DNA from: an uncultured Paenibacillaceae bacterium
GTDB taxonomy: Bacteria; Bacillota; Bacilli; Aneurinibacillales; Aneurinibacillaceae
Reading direction: 5' to 3'
Length of the DNA stretch: 64,000 nucleotides
NCBI GenBank assembly: GCA_946478845.1
Contig: CAMLDI010000005.1
Span: 1 to 64,000 of the forward strand
Shown here one piece after another: positions 22,978-32,078 of the stretch. The stretch's first letter is position 1. Every line of letters begins with the position of its first letter. The notes beneath the pieces were generated by a model. The model was not told the DNA's origin. It saw only the letters and a program-made list of their open reading frames with translations, and searched no databases. The position numbers and the translations under genes were made by a program.

Positions 22978-24372
22978 ATGTTATTAACCATTACTTATTC
23001 CCAAAAGCCAGCAACAGATTTGGGATATTTACTTTATAAGAATCCATCTAGGCCTCAGTCCTTTGAGTTAAACCATGGTAAGGTACATGTTTTTTACCCG
23101 GAAGCAACGGAAGATAGATGTACAGCTGCCCTCTTGCTTGATATAGACCCCATAGATTTAGCCAGAGGAAAGAAAGGGACAGTTGGAGATGGAGGATTGT
23201 TTGATTATGTGAATGATCGGCCTTACGTGGCTTCTTCCTTTTTAAGTGTCGCTTTGTCTAGAGTTTATGGTACGTCCATGTCTGGAAAGTGTAAACATAG
23301 GCCAGAGCTTGCAGAAAAACCATTGCCTTTTCAAGCAAGAATTGTCATGTTGCCCTGTAAAGGGGATGAGGAAATTATTTATCGGTTGTTTGAACCATTA
23401 GGTTATAAAGTAACCGTGGAAAGCTATACCCTTGATGAAGAATTTCCTGAATGGGGAAGAAGCAATTATTTCAATGTGACCCTCGAAGGGGAGGTAAGAC
23501 TGCGAGATTTGTTAAATCATATTTACGTACTGGTCCCTGTACTTGATTCGGAAAAGCATTACTGGGTGGGAGAGGATGAGATTGATAAACTTCTTCGCCA
23601 TGGGGAAGGATGGCTCTCCCATCACCCGGAACGGGGCAAAATTACGGGTCGGTATTTAAAAAGGAAAAGAAGCCTGATTAATAAAGCGTTTGATCGATTA
23701 ATAGAAAAAGAACCTATCCTTGAAGAAGAAGACAATGGATTGCATCAGGCAGAAGAAGTGCCTGAGAAGAAATTAAATCTAAACCAACAAAGGTTAGTAA
23801 GTGTTGTTGCGGCGCTTAAAAGTGTCCATGCAACAAGAGTTATTGATATTGGATGTGGGGAAGGAAATCTCCTTAATCTATTACTTAAAGATCAAAGTTT
23901 TGAACAAATAACGGGTGTTGATGTTTCCTATAGCATTCTTGAGAGAGCAAAAGATAAATTGAAAATGGACAGGCTACCTGATTTTCAAAGAAAGAGAATT
24001 CAGCTGTTCCAGGGTTCATTAACTTATCGGGATAAACGTTTTTCTGGATATGATGCGGCAACTGTTATTGAGGTCATCGAGCATCTTGATAAAAATAGGC
24101 TGGTTGCCTTCGAAAGAGTCCTTTTTCAATATGCCAGACCTCAGACGGTGATTTTAACTACACCAAATAAAGAGTATAACATGCATTATTCCAACCTTTA
24201 TCCTGGTGAATTACGCCATAAAGATCATCGCTTTGAGTGGATGCGAAATGAATTTAAACAATGGGCAGAGAAAATAGTAGAACGCTATGGTTATTCAGTG
24301 AAATTCTTTGATATTGGTGAACTGGATGAAGAATACGGCAGCCCAACGCAGATGGGAGTGTTTTCATTATGA
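22978..24372 (+). CDS. hen1: Hen1: 3'-terminal RNA ribose 2'-O-methyltransferase
   Basis: 464 residues. The N-terminal half (~1-240) is the bacterial Hen1 domain that activates the Pnkp ligase (start LLTITYSQKPATDLGYLLYK). The C-terminal half (~265-464) is a SAM methyltransferase with DIGCGEGNLL and the Mn-binding EVIEH motif of Hen1. It methylates the 2'-OH at the 3' end of cleaved RNA before ligation, so the repaired RNA cannot be cut again at the same place. It overlaps pnkp by an ATGA junction, the usual arrangement of this RNA-repair cassette. Confidence 0.95.
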   Translation: MLLTITYSQKPATDLGYLLYKNPSRPQSFELNHGKVHVFYPEATEDRCTAALLLDIDPIDLARGKKGTVGDGGLFDYVNDRPYVASSFLSVALSRVYGTSMSGKCKHRPELAEKPLPFQARIVMLPCKGDEEIIYRLFEPLGYKVTVESYTLDEEFPEWGRSNYFNVTLEGEVRLRDLLNHIYVLVPVLDSEKHYWVGEDEIDKLLRHGEGWLSHHPERGKITGRYLKRKRSLINKAFDRLIEKEPILEEEDNGLHQAEEVPEKKLNLNQQRLVSVVAALKSVHATRVIDIGCGEGNLLNLLLKDQSFEQITGVDVSYSILERAKDKLKMDRLPDFQRKRIQLFQGSLTYRDKRFSGYDAATVIEVIEHLDKNRLVAFERVLFQYARPQTVILTTPNKEYNMHYSNLYPGELRHKDHRFEWMRNEFKQWAEKIVERYGYSVKFFDIGELDEEYGSPTQMGVFSL

Positions 24373-26984
24373 AATTGACAGTACCGGAGCTGTCTTTAAT
24401 TGTATTAATCGGTTCTTCAGGGTGCGGCAAATCCACCTTTGCCCAGCAACATTTTAAATCAACAGAGGTTTTATCCTCTGATTTTTGCAGGGGATTGGTT
24501 TCTGATGATGAAAACGACCAGACGGTGACCCAGGTTGCTTTTGAAGTGTTGCATTATATTGCTGCAAAGAGATTGCAGTTGGGGAAGCTTGCTGTTATTG
24601 ATGCCACAAATGTACAGGAATCTGCTAGGAAACCTCTCGTGCAGTTAGCCAGGGATTATCATTGCCTTCCTGTCGCTATCGTATTTAACCTTCCGGAAAA
24701 GGTCTGCCAGGAAAGAAATAAGAATAGATCGGATCGTCGGGTTGGGGAACATGTGATTAGAAATCATACGCAACAACTGAAAAAGTCAATAAAACGATTG
24801 CAAAAGGAAGGGTTTCGGTATGTTCATGTTTTGAATAGCCCAGAGGAAGTAGAACAGGTAGAAATTATAAGGCAACCTCTCTGGAATAATTTAAAGCACG
24901 AATATGGGCCTTTTGATATTATTGGGGATATTCATGGATGCTTTGATGAGTTAAAGCTTTTATTAGAAAAAATGGGGTATACCATTGACATTAAAATAGA
25001 TGATGCTAACAGGAAAGATTATGTTGTTACGCCCCCCGCTGGCAGGAAAGCAGTTTTTCTGGGAGATTTGGTTGATAGAGGCCCTGGTGTAGTTGAAGTT
25101 TTAAAACTTGTAATGAATATGGTGAAGTCGGGAGATGCCCTTTGTGTCCCAGGTAACCATGAAAGCAAGCTGTTGAAAAAGCTAAGAGGCAAAGATGTGC
25201 AAATTACACATGGCCTGGAACAAACATTAGAGCAGTTAGACAGTGAGACTCCCGAATTTATCAAAGAAGTAAGGGAATTTATTGATGGTCTTGTCAGCCA
25301 CTATGTATTGGACCGTGGAAAACTGGTGGTGGCCCATGCAGGGATGAAAGAAGAATTTCAGGGAAGGGGTTCCGGCAAGGTTAGGGATTTTGCCTTATAT
25401 GGCGAAACCACGGGTGAAACCGATGAGTATGGTTTGCCTGTAAGATATGATTGGTCTTCGGATTATCGGGGAAAGGCAATGGTTGTTTTTGGACATACCC
25501 CGGTGGCTGAAGTATTGAAGGTAAATGGTACTATAAATATCGATACAGGTTGTGTGTTTGGAGGGCAGTTGACTGCATACCGGTATCCAGAAAAGGAATT
25601 GGTTCAGGTTGAAGCCTTAAAGACTTATTATGAGCCTGTGAAGCCATTGGTTGTAGAGGAAAAACAAACCGACCTATTTGAAGAGAGAGGACACCATGAT
25701 TTGCTAGACATCACTGATGTATTAGGCAAAAAAATCATTGGAACTAGACTTTACAATAATATTACCATACAGGAAGAAAACGCAGTGGCAGCATTAGAGG
25801 TGATGAGCCGTTTTGCGGCAGACCCCCACTGGCTTATTTACTTGCCTCCTACCATGTCGCCCTGTGAAACCAGTACAACAGAAGGGATGTTGGAACACCC
25901 TGTTGAAGCTTTTGCCTATTACCGAAACAATGGGGTTAATCTGGTGGTATGTGAACAAAAGCATATGGGTTCCCGCACGGTGGTCATTCTGTGTAAAGAT
26001 GGAGAAGTTGCAGCGAAACGGTTTGGTGTATCAGATGGTTCCGCTGGCATTGTTTATACCCGTACGGGAAGGCATTTCTTCGATGATTTAGCATTGGAGG
26101 CATCATTCCTTGATCGGATAAGAAAAAACCTGGTTCACTCCCGGTTTTGGGAAGAATTTAACACGGACTGGGTATGCCTCGATTGTGAATTAATGCCCTG
26201 GTCAGCAAAAGCCCAATTATTAATTAAGGAACAATATGCTGCAGTTGGAACCGCAGGAAGAGTAGGATTAGATGAAGCTGTTAAGTTGCTAAAACAGACG
26301 GTTACTAATAATAATATATTTTCATTTAATGTTAGCAAGGAAACTTCAGGACAAAATACAGATATAAATCATCTCCTCCAAAGGTTTGAAGCCCGGTCTG
26401 AAATGATGGATAAGTATGTAGATGCTTATCGGGGATATTGTTGGCCTGTAGAATCTATTGATGATTTACGAATTGCTCCCTTCCATATCCTTGCTACAGA
26501 AGGAAGGGTATATTCGGGTTGTAATCACCTTTGGCATATACAAACCATCGATAAATACTTTACCAGTGAAGATCCTTTGGTGATGCCCACTAATCACATC
26601 CTCATTGATGTAAATGATCCCCAAAGTGTGGAACAAGGGATTTCATGGTGGGAGAACTTAACGGCATCAGGCGGAGAAGGAATGGTTGTAAAACCCTATG
26701 ACTTCATCGTGAAAAGTGGCAAAGGGTTGGTTCAACCTGCTGTGAAGTGCCGTGGAAAAGAATATTTACGGATTATTTACGGACCAGAGTATATCCTGGA
26801 TGATAATTTGCAAAGGCTAAGAAACCGATCCTTAGGCAAAAAACGTTCACTGGCATTGCGAGAGTTTTCCCTGGGAATGGAAGCTTTAGAACGGTTTGTA
26901 AACCAGGAGCCATTATATCGTGTCCATGAATGCGTGTTTGGGGTGCTTGCTTTAGAAAGTGAGCCTGTTGACCCAAGGTTATAG
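24369..26984 (+). CDS. pnkp: Pnkp: polynucleotide kinase-phosphatase-ligase of bacterial RNA repair
   Basis: 871 residues, matching Clostridium thermocellum Pnkp (870). Three modules are visible. The 5'-kinase has P-loop GSSGCGKS with K21/S22. The metallophosphatase from ~181 has GDIHGCFDEL with D187/H189, GDLVDRG and GNHE. The adenylyltransferase/ligase has K531 in KHMGSR. The ligase module lacks activity in this family without Hen1, which is encoded immediately upstream. Together they heal and seal broken tRNAs or other RNAs, for example those cut by ribotoxins. All key residues appear intact. Confidence 0.95.
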   Translation: MKLTVPELSLIVLIGSSGCGKSTFAQQHFKSTEVLSSDFCRGLVSDDENDQTVTQVAFEVLHYIAAKRLQLGKLAVIDATNVQESARKPLVQLARDYHCLPVAIVFNLPEKVCQERNKNRSDRRVGEHVIRNHTQQLKKSIKRLQKEGFRYVHVLNSPEEVEQVEIIRQPLWNNLKHEYGPFDIIGDIHGCFDELKLLLEKMGYTIDIKIDDANRKDYVVTPPAGRKAVFLGDLVDRGPGVVEVLKLVMNMVKSGDALCVPGNHESKLLKKLRGKDVQITHGLEQTLEQLDSETPEFIKEVREFIDGLVSHYVLDRGKLVVAHAGMKEEFQGRGSGKVRDFALYGETTGETDEYGLPVRYDWSSDYRGKAMVVFGHTPVAEVLKVNGTINIDTGCVFGGQLTAYRYPEKELVQVEALKTYYEPVKPLVVEEKQTDLFEERGHHDLLDITDVLGKKIIGTRLYNNITIQEENAVAALEVMSRFAADPHWLIYLPPTMSPCETSTTEGMLEHPVEAFAYYRNNGVNLVVCEQKHMGSRTVVILCKDGEVAAKRFGVSDGSAGIVYTRTGRHFFDDLALEASFLDRIRKNLVHSRFWEEFNTDWVCLDCELMPWSAKAQLLIKEQYAAVGTAGRVGLDEAVKLLKQTVTNNNIFSFNVSKETSGQNTDINHLLQRFEARSEMMDKYVDAYRGYCWPVESIDDLRIAPFHILATEGRVYSGCNHLWHIQTIDKYFTSEDPLVMPTNHILIDVNDPQSVEQGISWWENLTASGGEGMVVKPYDFIVKSGKGLVQPAVKCRGKEYLRIIYGPEYILDDNLQRLRNRSLGKKRSLALREFSLGMEALERFVNQEPLYRVHECVFGVLALESEPVDPRL

Positions 26985-27000
26985 AAGTTAATTTAAAAAA

Positions 27001-27034
27001 AGAGAGCCAATGGATTCCTTCCATTGGCTCTTTA
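27001..27034. terminator. Terminator after pnkp
   Basis: GAGCCAATGGA (27004-27014) pairs perfectly with TCCATTGGCTC (27020-27030) around a 5-nt loop. A6-7 lies before and TTTA after, so it may work in both directions. Confidence 0.9.
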
Positions 27035-27216
27035 CTTCCCTAAATTTCTTCTCTTTTCATAGCCAGGATAGCGTTGCTAAAAAGGAGATGCCTTGATTTC
27101 AAAACTATAAACCAAAAGAATAGCACTTAATGATGGAGTAAAGGATATAGTAGAAACTGGTGAATGACAGGTTACGTATTGATAAATAAATAACAAAAAT
27201 GAAGGAGTTGGGTTGG

Positions 27217-27720
27217 ATGAATACCCTGATTATTTATGCGACCAGGTATGGCAGTGCAGAAACTTGCGCTAAAATGCTTTCCGAGAAACTGACAGGAGAT
27301 GTAGATATCCATCATTTAAAAAAGGGACAGAATGTAGATTTATCCCAATATGAAAAAGTGATTATTGGAGGTTCAATTTACGTAGGAAAAATACAAAAGG
27401 AAGTCACTGAGTTGTGTACAAAAAATCTCGAAGCATTAAAACAGAAAAAAGTAGGGCTCTATGTTTGTGGGATGTTAAAAGAAAAAGCAGACATTGAACT
27501 AAATGATAACTTTCCTAAAGCGTTATTAGATCATGCTGTAGCGAAAGAATTTTTCGGTGGAACCTTTAATTTTAAAAAGATGAATGTTTTCGTAAAGTTC
27601 ATTGTGAAAAATATTACGAAAAATGATAATACCCTCCCTGAAATGGATAAAAACAAAGTCATATCCACTGTTTCCGAGGAGTTAATTAATAAATTTGCCC
27701 AGTCTATGAATATTGCTTAA
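27217..27720 (+). CDS. Flavodoxin-domain protein (HemG-like)
   Basis: 167 residues from ATG 27217; AAGGAG (27202-27207) fits this start, not the in-frame ATG at 27199. The FMN phosphate loop reads ATRYGSAETCA, followed by GGSIYVGKI and GLYVCGM, as in the flavodoxin domain of menaquinone-dependent protoporphyrinogen oxidase (HemG, ~180 aa). A general flavodoxin role is also possible. The membrane protein gene follows after 14 nt, so the two are probably co-transcribed. Confidence 0.82.
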   Translation: MNTLIIYATRYGSAETCAKMLSEKLTGDVDIHHLKKGQNVDLSQYEKVIIGGSIYVGKIQKEVTELCTKNLEALKQKKVGLYVCGMLKEKADIELNDNFPKALLDHAVAKEFFGGTFNFKKMNVFVKFIVKNITKNDNTLPEMDKNKVISTVSEELINKFAQSMNIA

Positions 27721-27734
27721 AGGAAGTGTTAGAC

Positions 27735-28601
27735 ATGAAATATAAAAAAACAATGGGCCTGCTTGTACTGATTATTATTATTTTTTCTTTACTCGCATCA
27801 TCTTTTGGAGTCTTTTCCAATCAAGGTCCAGGACCCTATGAATTCACATCTCTACATGGACAAAAAGTACCCATCTATGGCATGGGATTATATAAAAATG
27901 AATCCCTTTCCATGGCAGTACAAGCTAAAGCTCAGGATGTTGTAACCCTGGTATTGGGCATTCCCTTATTACTCATTTCCTTATTCTTAGCACGGAAAAA
28001 TTCTCTAAGAGGCAGATTGTTGCTTACAGGGACATTAGGCTATTTTTTATATACCTATGCCGTATACACTTTTGTAGCGATGTATAATTCTTTCTTTTTA
28101 GTGTTTGTGGCACTTATGTCCGCTAGTTTTTTTGCCTTTATATTAATGTTGATGTCCTTTGATTTAAAAGAAATAAAGTCTGCTTTTAACGAAAAATTGC
28201 CAGTTAAGTTTGTGGGCGGTTTTCTTCTTTTTATAGGGGCAGCTGTTGGCTTGATGTGGCTTGGAAGGATTGGGCCTCCCTTAATCAATGGCACGGTACC
28301 TGCTGGATTAGAACATTATACAACCTTGGTCATCCAGGGGATGGACCTGGGAATATTGATTCCTGCGCAAATCATAGCAGGAGTCCTGTTAATCAAAAGA
28401 AGGCCTTTTGGCTATTTGCTGTCTTCGATTCTCATTATAAAAATTATCACATTACTTACGGCAATGTCTGCTATGGTTGTTGGCCAGGCCCTTGCAGGAG
28501 TTCAAATGGGTATTGTGGAGATATCTATATTTCCTTTATTTAATATCGTTGCAATCTACTGTCTCATATTAATTTTGAAAAATGTAAAATCCTTTTTTTA
28601 A
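27735..28601 (+). CDS. Multi-pass membrane protein, function unknown
   Basis: 288 residues from ATG 27735 with AGGAAG eight bases upstream. It has about seven to eight hydrophobic segments: ~9-28, 78-95, 105-125, 128-150, 165-185, 205-230, 240-262, 265-285. The loop after TM1 (about residues 30-70) should lie outside. No motif of a known transporter or enzyme was recognised. The link to the flavodoxin gene is by proximity only. Confidence 0.7.
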   Translation: MKYKKTMGLLVLIIIIFSLLASSFGVFSNQGPGPYEFTSLHGQKVPIYGMGLYKNESLSMAVQAKAQDVVTLVLGIPLLLISLFLARKNSLRGRLLLTGTLGYFLYTYAVYTFVAMYNSFFLVFVALMSASFFAFILMLMSFDLKEIKSAFNEKLPVKFVGGFLLFIGAAVGLMWLGRIGPPLINGTVPAGLEHYTTLVIQGMDLGILIPAQIIAGVLLIKRRPFGYLLSSILIIKIITLLTAMSAMVVGQALAGVQMGIVEISIFPLFNIVAIYCLILILKNVKSFF

Positions 28602-28652
28602 TTAATTTGATAGAATATTACATAATATCAAGTCGGATAAAAGGGTGGCATC

Positions 28653-28700
28653 ATGATTGAGATCAAAGAAAAATACAGGCGAGACAGAACACGAGGTTAG
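28653..28700 (+). CDS. Possible Arg-rich leader peptide (15 aa)
   Basis: AGGGTGG lies 5-6 nt before ATG 28653, and the 15-codon frame (MIEIKEKYRRDRTRG) stops at 28700, one base before the terminator stem at 28701. A stop codon abutting a terminator stem is the layout of attenuation leaders. Five of 15 codons are arginine. It could equally be a chance frame. Confidence 0.3.
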   Translation: MIEIKEKYRRDRTRG

Positions 28701-28731
28701 GCCAATGCAAGGAAATGCATTGGCTTTTTTT
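28699..28731 (+). terminator. Rho-independent terminator upstream of the SNF2 gene
   Basis: GCCAATGCA (28701-28709) pairs perfectly with TGCATTGGC (28716-28724), then TTTTTTT. It lies ~75 bp before the SNF2 gene. It may end the flavodoxin/membrane protein transcript or attenuate transcription into the helicase operon. Confidence 0.9.
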
Positions 28732-28805
28732 CTTATTTATCAAATCATGGTACAATGAAAGTTAATGCAATTTAAATAGTTCCCTGTAATCGATGAGGTG
28801 ATAAT

Positions 28806-31800
28806 ATGAATCTGCCCCCGACCTTTTTAACAACTGAATATGTTAGACAATGGTGTGATTCACCTACGATTTTTCAGCGGGGTCTCGTTTATTTTAGACA
28901 GGGGCGAGTGTTTGCCCTGGAATCTGAAGAAGATGGCAATGGAATCATCTGGTACGCCATTGTAAATGGAAGTGAATCTTATCGCGTTGAAATCCAAATC
29001 CATAATCGATATATTTTTCCCCAATGCAGTTGCCCTGCCTATGAAACAAGGGAAGAGTGTAAGCATATTATCGCTGTTTTACTTGAAATAGCGGATTTGC
29101 AGGAATTGAGAAAGTATAAGAAAGACCAGTACCAGGCTACTCGTAAATATGAGCGGGCTAATCAAATGATTGATATTTTCTCTAATGGTTTTGCTTTGGA
29201 GAAAGAAGACCAACTTACAGGCAATAAGCAACCATTACTCGTGGAATATATATGCAAAACCTGTACTATGGGGTTACCTCCCGGCAAAAAACTATTCAAT
29301 ATAGAGTTAAAAATAGGGGTTAAACGGCCCTATGTTGTAAAAAGCATTGGCAAGTTTTTGCAATCTATTGCGGAACATTCTCCTTATTTTTTTACTAGCA
29401 ATTTTTCCTATTTGCCTTCAGACCATTATTTTTTGGAAGAAGATCAGGAGGTCTTGCAAATCTTACAGGAGATTCGCAAACAGGAAGAGTTTTATGGGCA
29501 AAAAAGCCAGCTTTATGACTATTACTCCAACAGTGATCGAGAACGTTTTTTAACCATTCCTCCCATGATGGCGGACAAGTTAATCTCTAAACTACAGGGA
29601 CGAAATGTTTTTTTTGATGATAAAGGGAATTTAATCTATCAACCTTATGGTGAAGAAGTGAAAATCCCCATGCATTTTAGTTTGGAAAAGGGGATGGAAG
29701 AGGATTTTCACATGGATTTGTCCTCGTTGAATGACCTTGCTTATTATGAACCTTATGGATGGCTCATTGATCAAAACACTATTTATAAATTATCATCTGT
29801 GCAACAGGATTTGTTGTTAAAAATCTTAAGCATGCGGAAGCAATACATTTCCCAAACCTTGCCTATTTCCAAAAGCCAGATGGGTTCCTTTATTTCCTAT
29901 GTTCTCCCTGAATTGAAGCGGATTGGGAGCATGGACCTAGCGGATGAAGTGTTAGACCAGATTACAAGCCCAGAGTTAATTGTCAAAATTTATATTGATT
30001 GGCAGGATGAACGTTTGTCCGCCAGGATCGAGTATCACTATGGGGATATTATTATTGATCCTTTTTCACCGGATTCTCCGGATGGTTTAGATAACCAACG
30101 CATTTTGATTCGTGATCGGGAAAAAGAACAGGAAATTATGAAAGTCATTGAGGGAACCCCTTTTAAATATAACGGAAAAGAATGTTATATCGAAGGGGAA
30201 GACGATACTTATGACTTTTTATTTGGGTCTGTGCCTCGCCTGGAAGAAAAAGCGGAAATTTATTTATCTCAGGGTGTTAGGTCTTTAATTCTGCCCCAAC
30301 AATATGCCCCTGTAACCCGGATTGATATGGACCGAGGCGGCAATTTATTAGAAATTAGTTTTGATATGGAAGGCATTGAGGGGGAAGAAGTTCGCAACAT
30401 TTTACAATCCGTTGTCGAGAAGAAAAAATTCTACCGTTTGCCTAATGGAGCATTTCTTTCCTTAGAAGATGAGGAATTCCTTACGATTGACCGTTTGTTT
30501 ACAGAGCTGAACATGACGAAAGGGCAATTGAATGAAGGAGTTATGAAAATTCCTGTGTATCATGGGTTACAGGTAGAAGAAATTATGAATGGAATGCACC
30601 ATGTTGCGAAGTTTGGCAAAAAGTTTCGCCGCTTCATTCAAGACATGAAAAACCCTGATACCCTTGACCATGAAGTGCCCACTACACTAAAAGCAACCCT
30701 GCGGGATTACCAGCAGTATGGATTTCAGTGGTTGAAGACTATGGCTAATTATCGTTTAGGCGGCATTTTAGCGGATGACATGGGACTGGGGAAAACCCTA
30801 CAGGGGATATCCTATCTTCTTTCTGAAAAAATGGAGAGAGGAGGAGAAGGAGCACCTTCCCTTGTGGTGTCCCCTGCTTCTCTTGTTTACAATTGGAAAA
30901 GTGAGTTCGAAAAATTTGCCCCAGATTTAGATGTGATTGTTGTATATGGGGCGCCCGAGGAACGTAGTAGCTTACTTCAGGACCGTAAACCTGATGTATT
31001 TATTACTTCTTACCCTTTATTGCGGCAGGATCTTGATCTTTACGAAAAGATGGATTTTGATTCTCTTATCCTTGATGAAGCCCAGGCTATTAAGAATCAT
31101 TTAACGAAAACGGCCCAGGCGGTGAAACAAATTACAGCCGGAAAGCGTTTTGCCTTTAGCGGTACTCCTATTGAAAACTCTTTGGATGAATTATGGTCCA
31201 TTTTTGATGCCATTCTTCCAGGATTTTTCCATAATCAAAAGACCTTTCGCAATTTAGAACATGGAAAGATTGCTGCAATGGTACGACCCTTTATTTTAAG
31301 AAGGGTAAAACAGGATGTATTAAAAGAGCTTCCTGAAAAAATAGAAACGGTATATCAATCAGAATTAACAAAAACTCAAAAAGAACTGTACATTGCTTAC
31401 CTGGAAAAAATTAAGCAGGAAACAAAAGAGTCCATACGTATTGAAGGCTTTGATAAAAGCAGGATGAAGATTTTAGCAGGATTAACCCGTTTACGGCAAT
31501 TGTGTTGCCATCCTTCTCTCTTTATCGAAAACTATACTGAGCCCTCTGGCAAATTGGAACAATTGCTGGAGATTATTGAGAATGCAATCGAAAATAAACG
31601 CAGGCTTCTTGTTTTCTCCCAATTTACAGGGATGCTCCAAATTATCCGGGAAGAATTGGATAGGTTAGGGATTGGATATTTTTATTTAGATGGAAAAACC
31701 CCTTCCAAAGAGAGGGTAGAAATGGCCAATCATTTTAACCATGGAGAAAAAAATCTTTTCTTGATTTCCTTAAAAGCGGGAGGCACCGGACTGAATTTAA

Positions 31801-32057
31801 CAGGAGCCGATACGGTTATCCTTTATGATTTATGGTGGAACCCTGCTGTGGAAGAACAGGCTGCAGGACGGGCCCATCGCATGGGGCAAAAGAATACAGT
31901 ACAGGTGATGAGATTGGTGACAAGAGGAACCATCGAAGAGAAAATTTACGAAATGCAACAAAAGAAACGAGAATTAATCGAACAAGTGATTCAACCGGGA
32001 GAAGGAGCACTATCTAGTCTTTCGGAAGAGGATATTCGTGAAATATTAGGAATATAA
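28806..32057 (+). CDS. SNF2-family DNA helicase/translocase with N-terminal SWIM zinc finger
   Basis: 1083 residues, start behind GAGGTGATAAT. SWIM finger CSCPAYETREECKH (~78-91: C-x-C...C-x-H). A bacterial SNF2-associated middle region follows (~100-620). The ATPase core has motif I DDMGLGKT, motif II LDEAQAIKN, motif III SGTPIENS, and the C-terminal lobe has SLKAGGTGLNLT, DLWWNPAVEEQA and AHRMGQ. Such proteins move on DNA and remodel protein-DNA or RNA polymerase complexes (RapA-like). A DEAD-box helicase and WYL regulator follow within 22 nt and 3 nt. Confidence 0.93.
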   Translation: MNLPPTFLTTEYVRQWCDSPTIFQRGLVYFRQGRVFALESEEDGNGIIWYAIVNGSESYRVEIQIHNRYIFPQCSCPAYETREECKHIIAVLLEIADLQELRKYKKDQYQATRKYERANQMIDIFSNGFALEKEDQLTGNKQPLLVEYICKTCTMGLPPGKKLFNIELKIGVKRPYVVKSIGKFLQSIAEHSPYFFTSNFSYLPSDHYFLEEDQEVLQILQEIRKQEEFYGQKSQLYDYYSNSDRERFLTIPPMMADKLISKLQGRNVFFDDKGNLIYQPYGEEVKIPMHFSLEKGMEEDFHMDLSSLNDLAYYEPYGWLIDQNTIYKLSSVQQDLLLKILSMRKQYISQTLPISKSQMGSFISYVLPELKRIGSMDLADEVLDQITSPELIVKIYIDWQDERLSARIEYHYGDIIIDPFSPDSPDGLDNQRILIRDREKEQEIMKVIEGTPFKYNGKECYIEGEDDTYDFLFGSVPRLEEKAEIYLSQGVRSLILPQQYAPVTRIDMDRGGNLLEISFDMEGIEGEEVRNILQSVVEKKKFYRLPNGAFLSLEDEEFLTIDRLFTELNMTKGQLNEGVMKIPVYHGLQVEEIMNGMHHVAKFGKKFRRFIQDMKNPDTLDHEVPTTLKATLRDYQQYGFQWLKTMANYRLGGILADDMGLGKTLQGISYLLSEKMERGGEGAPSLVVSPASLVYNWKSEFEKFAPDLDVIVVYGAPEERSSLLQDRKPDVFITSYPLLRQDLDLYEKMDFDSLILDEAQAIKNHLTKTAQAVKQITAGKRFAFSGTPIENSLDELWSIFDAILPGFFHNQKTFRNLEHGKIAAMVRPFILRRVKQDVLKELPEKIETVYQSELTKTQKELYIAYLEKIKQETKESIRIEGFDKSRMKILAGLTRLRQLCCHPSLFIENYTEPSGKLEQLLEIIENAIENKRRLLVFSQFTGMLQIIREELDRLGIGYFYLDGKTPSKERVEMANHFNHGEKNLFLISLKAGGTGLNLTGADTVILYDLWWNPAVEEQAAGRAHRMGQKNTVQVMRLVTRGTIEEKIYEMQQKKRELIEQVIQPGEGALSSLSEEDIREILGI

Positions 32058-32078
32058 ATGTAATTAAAGGAGATTTTT

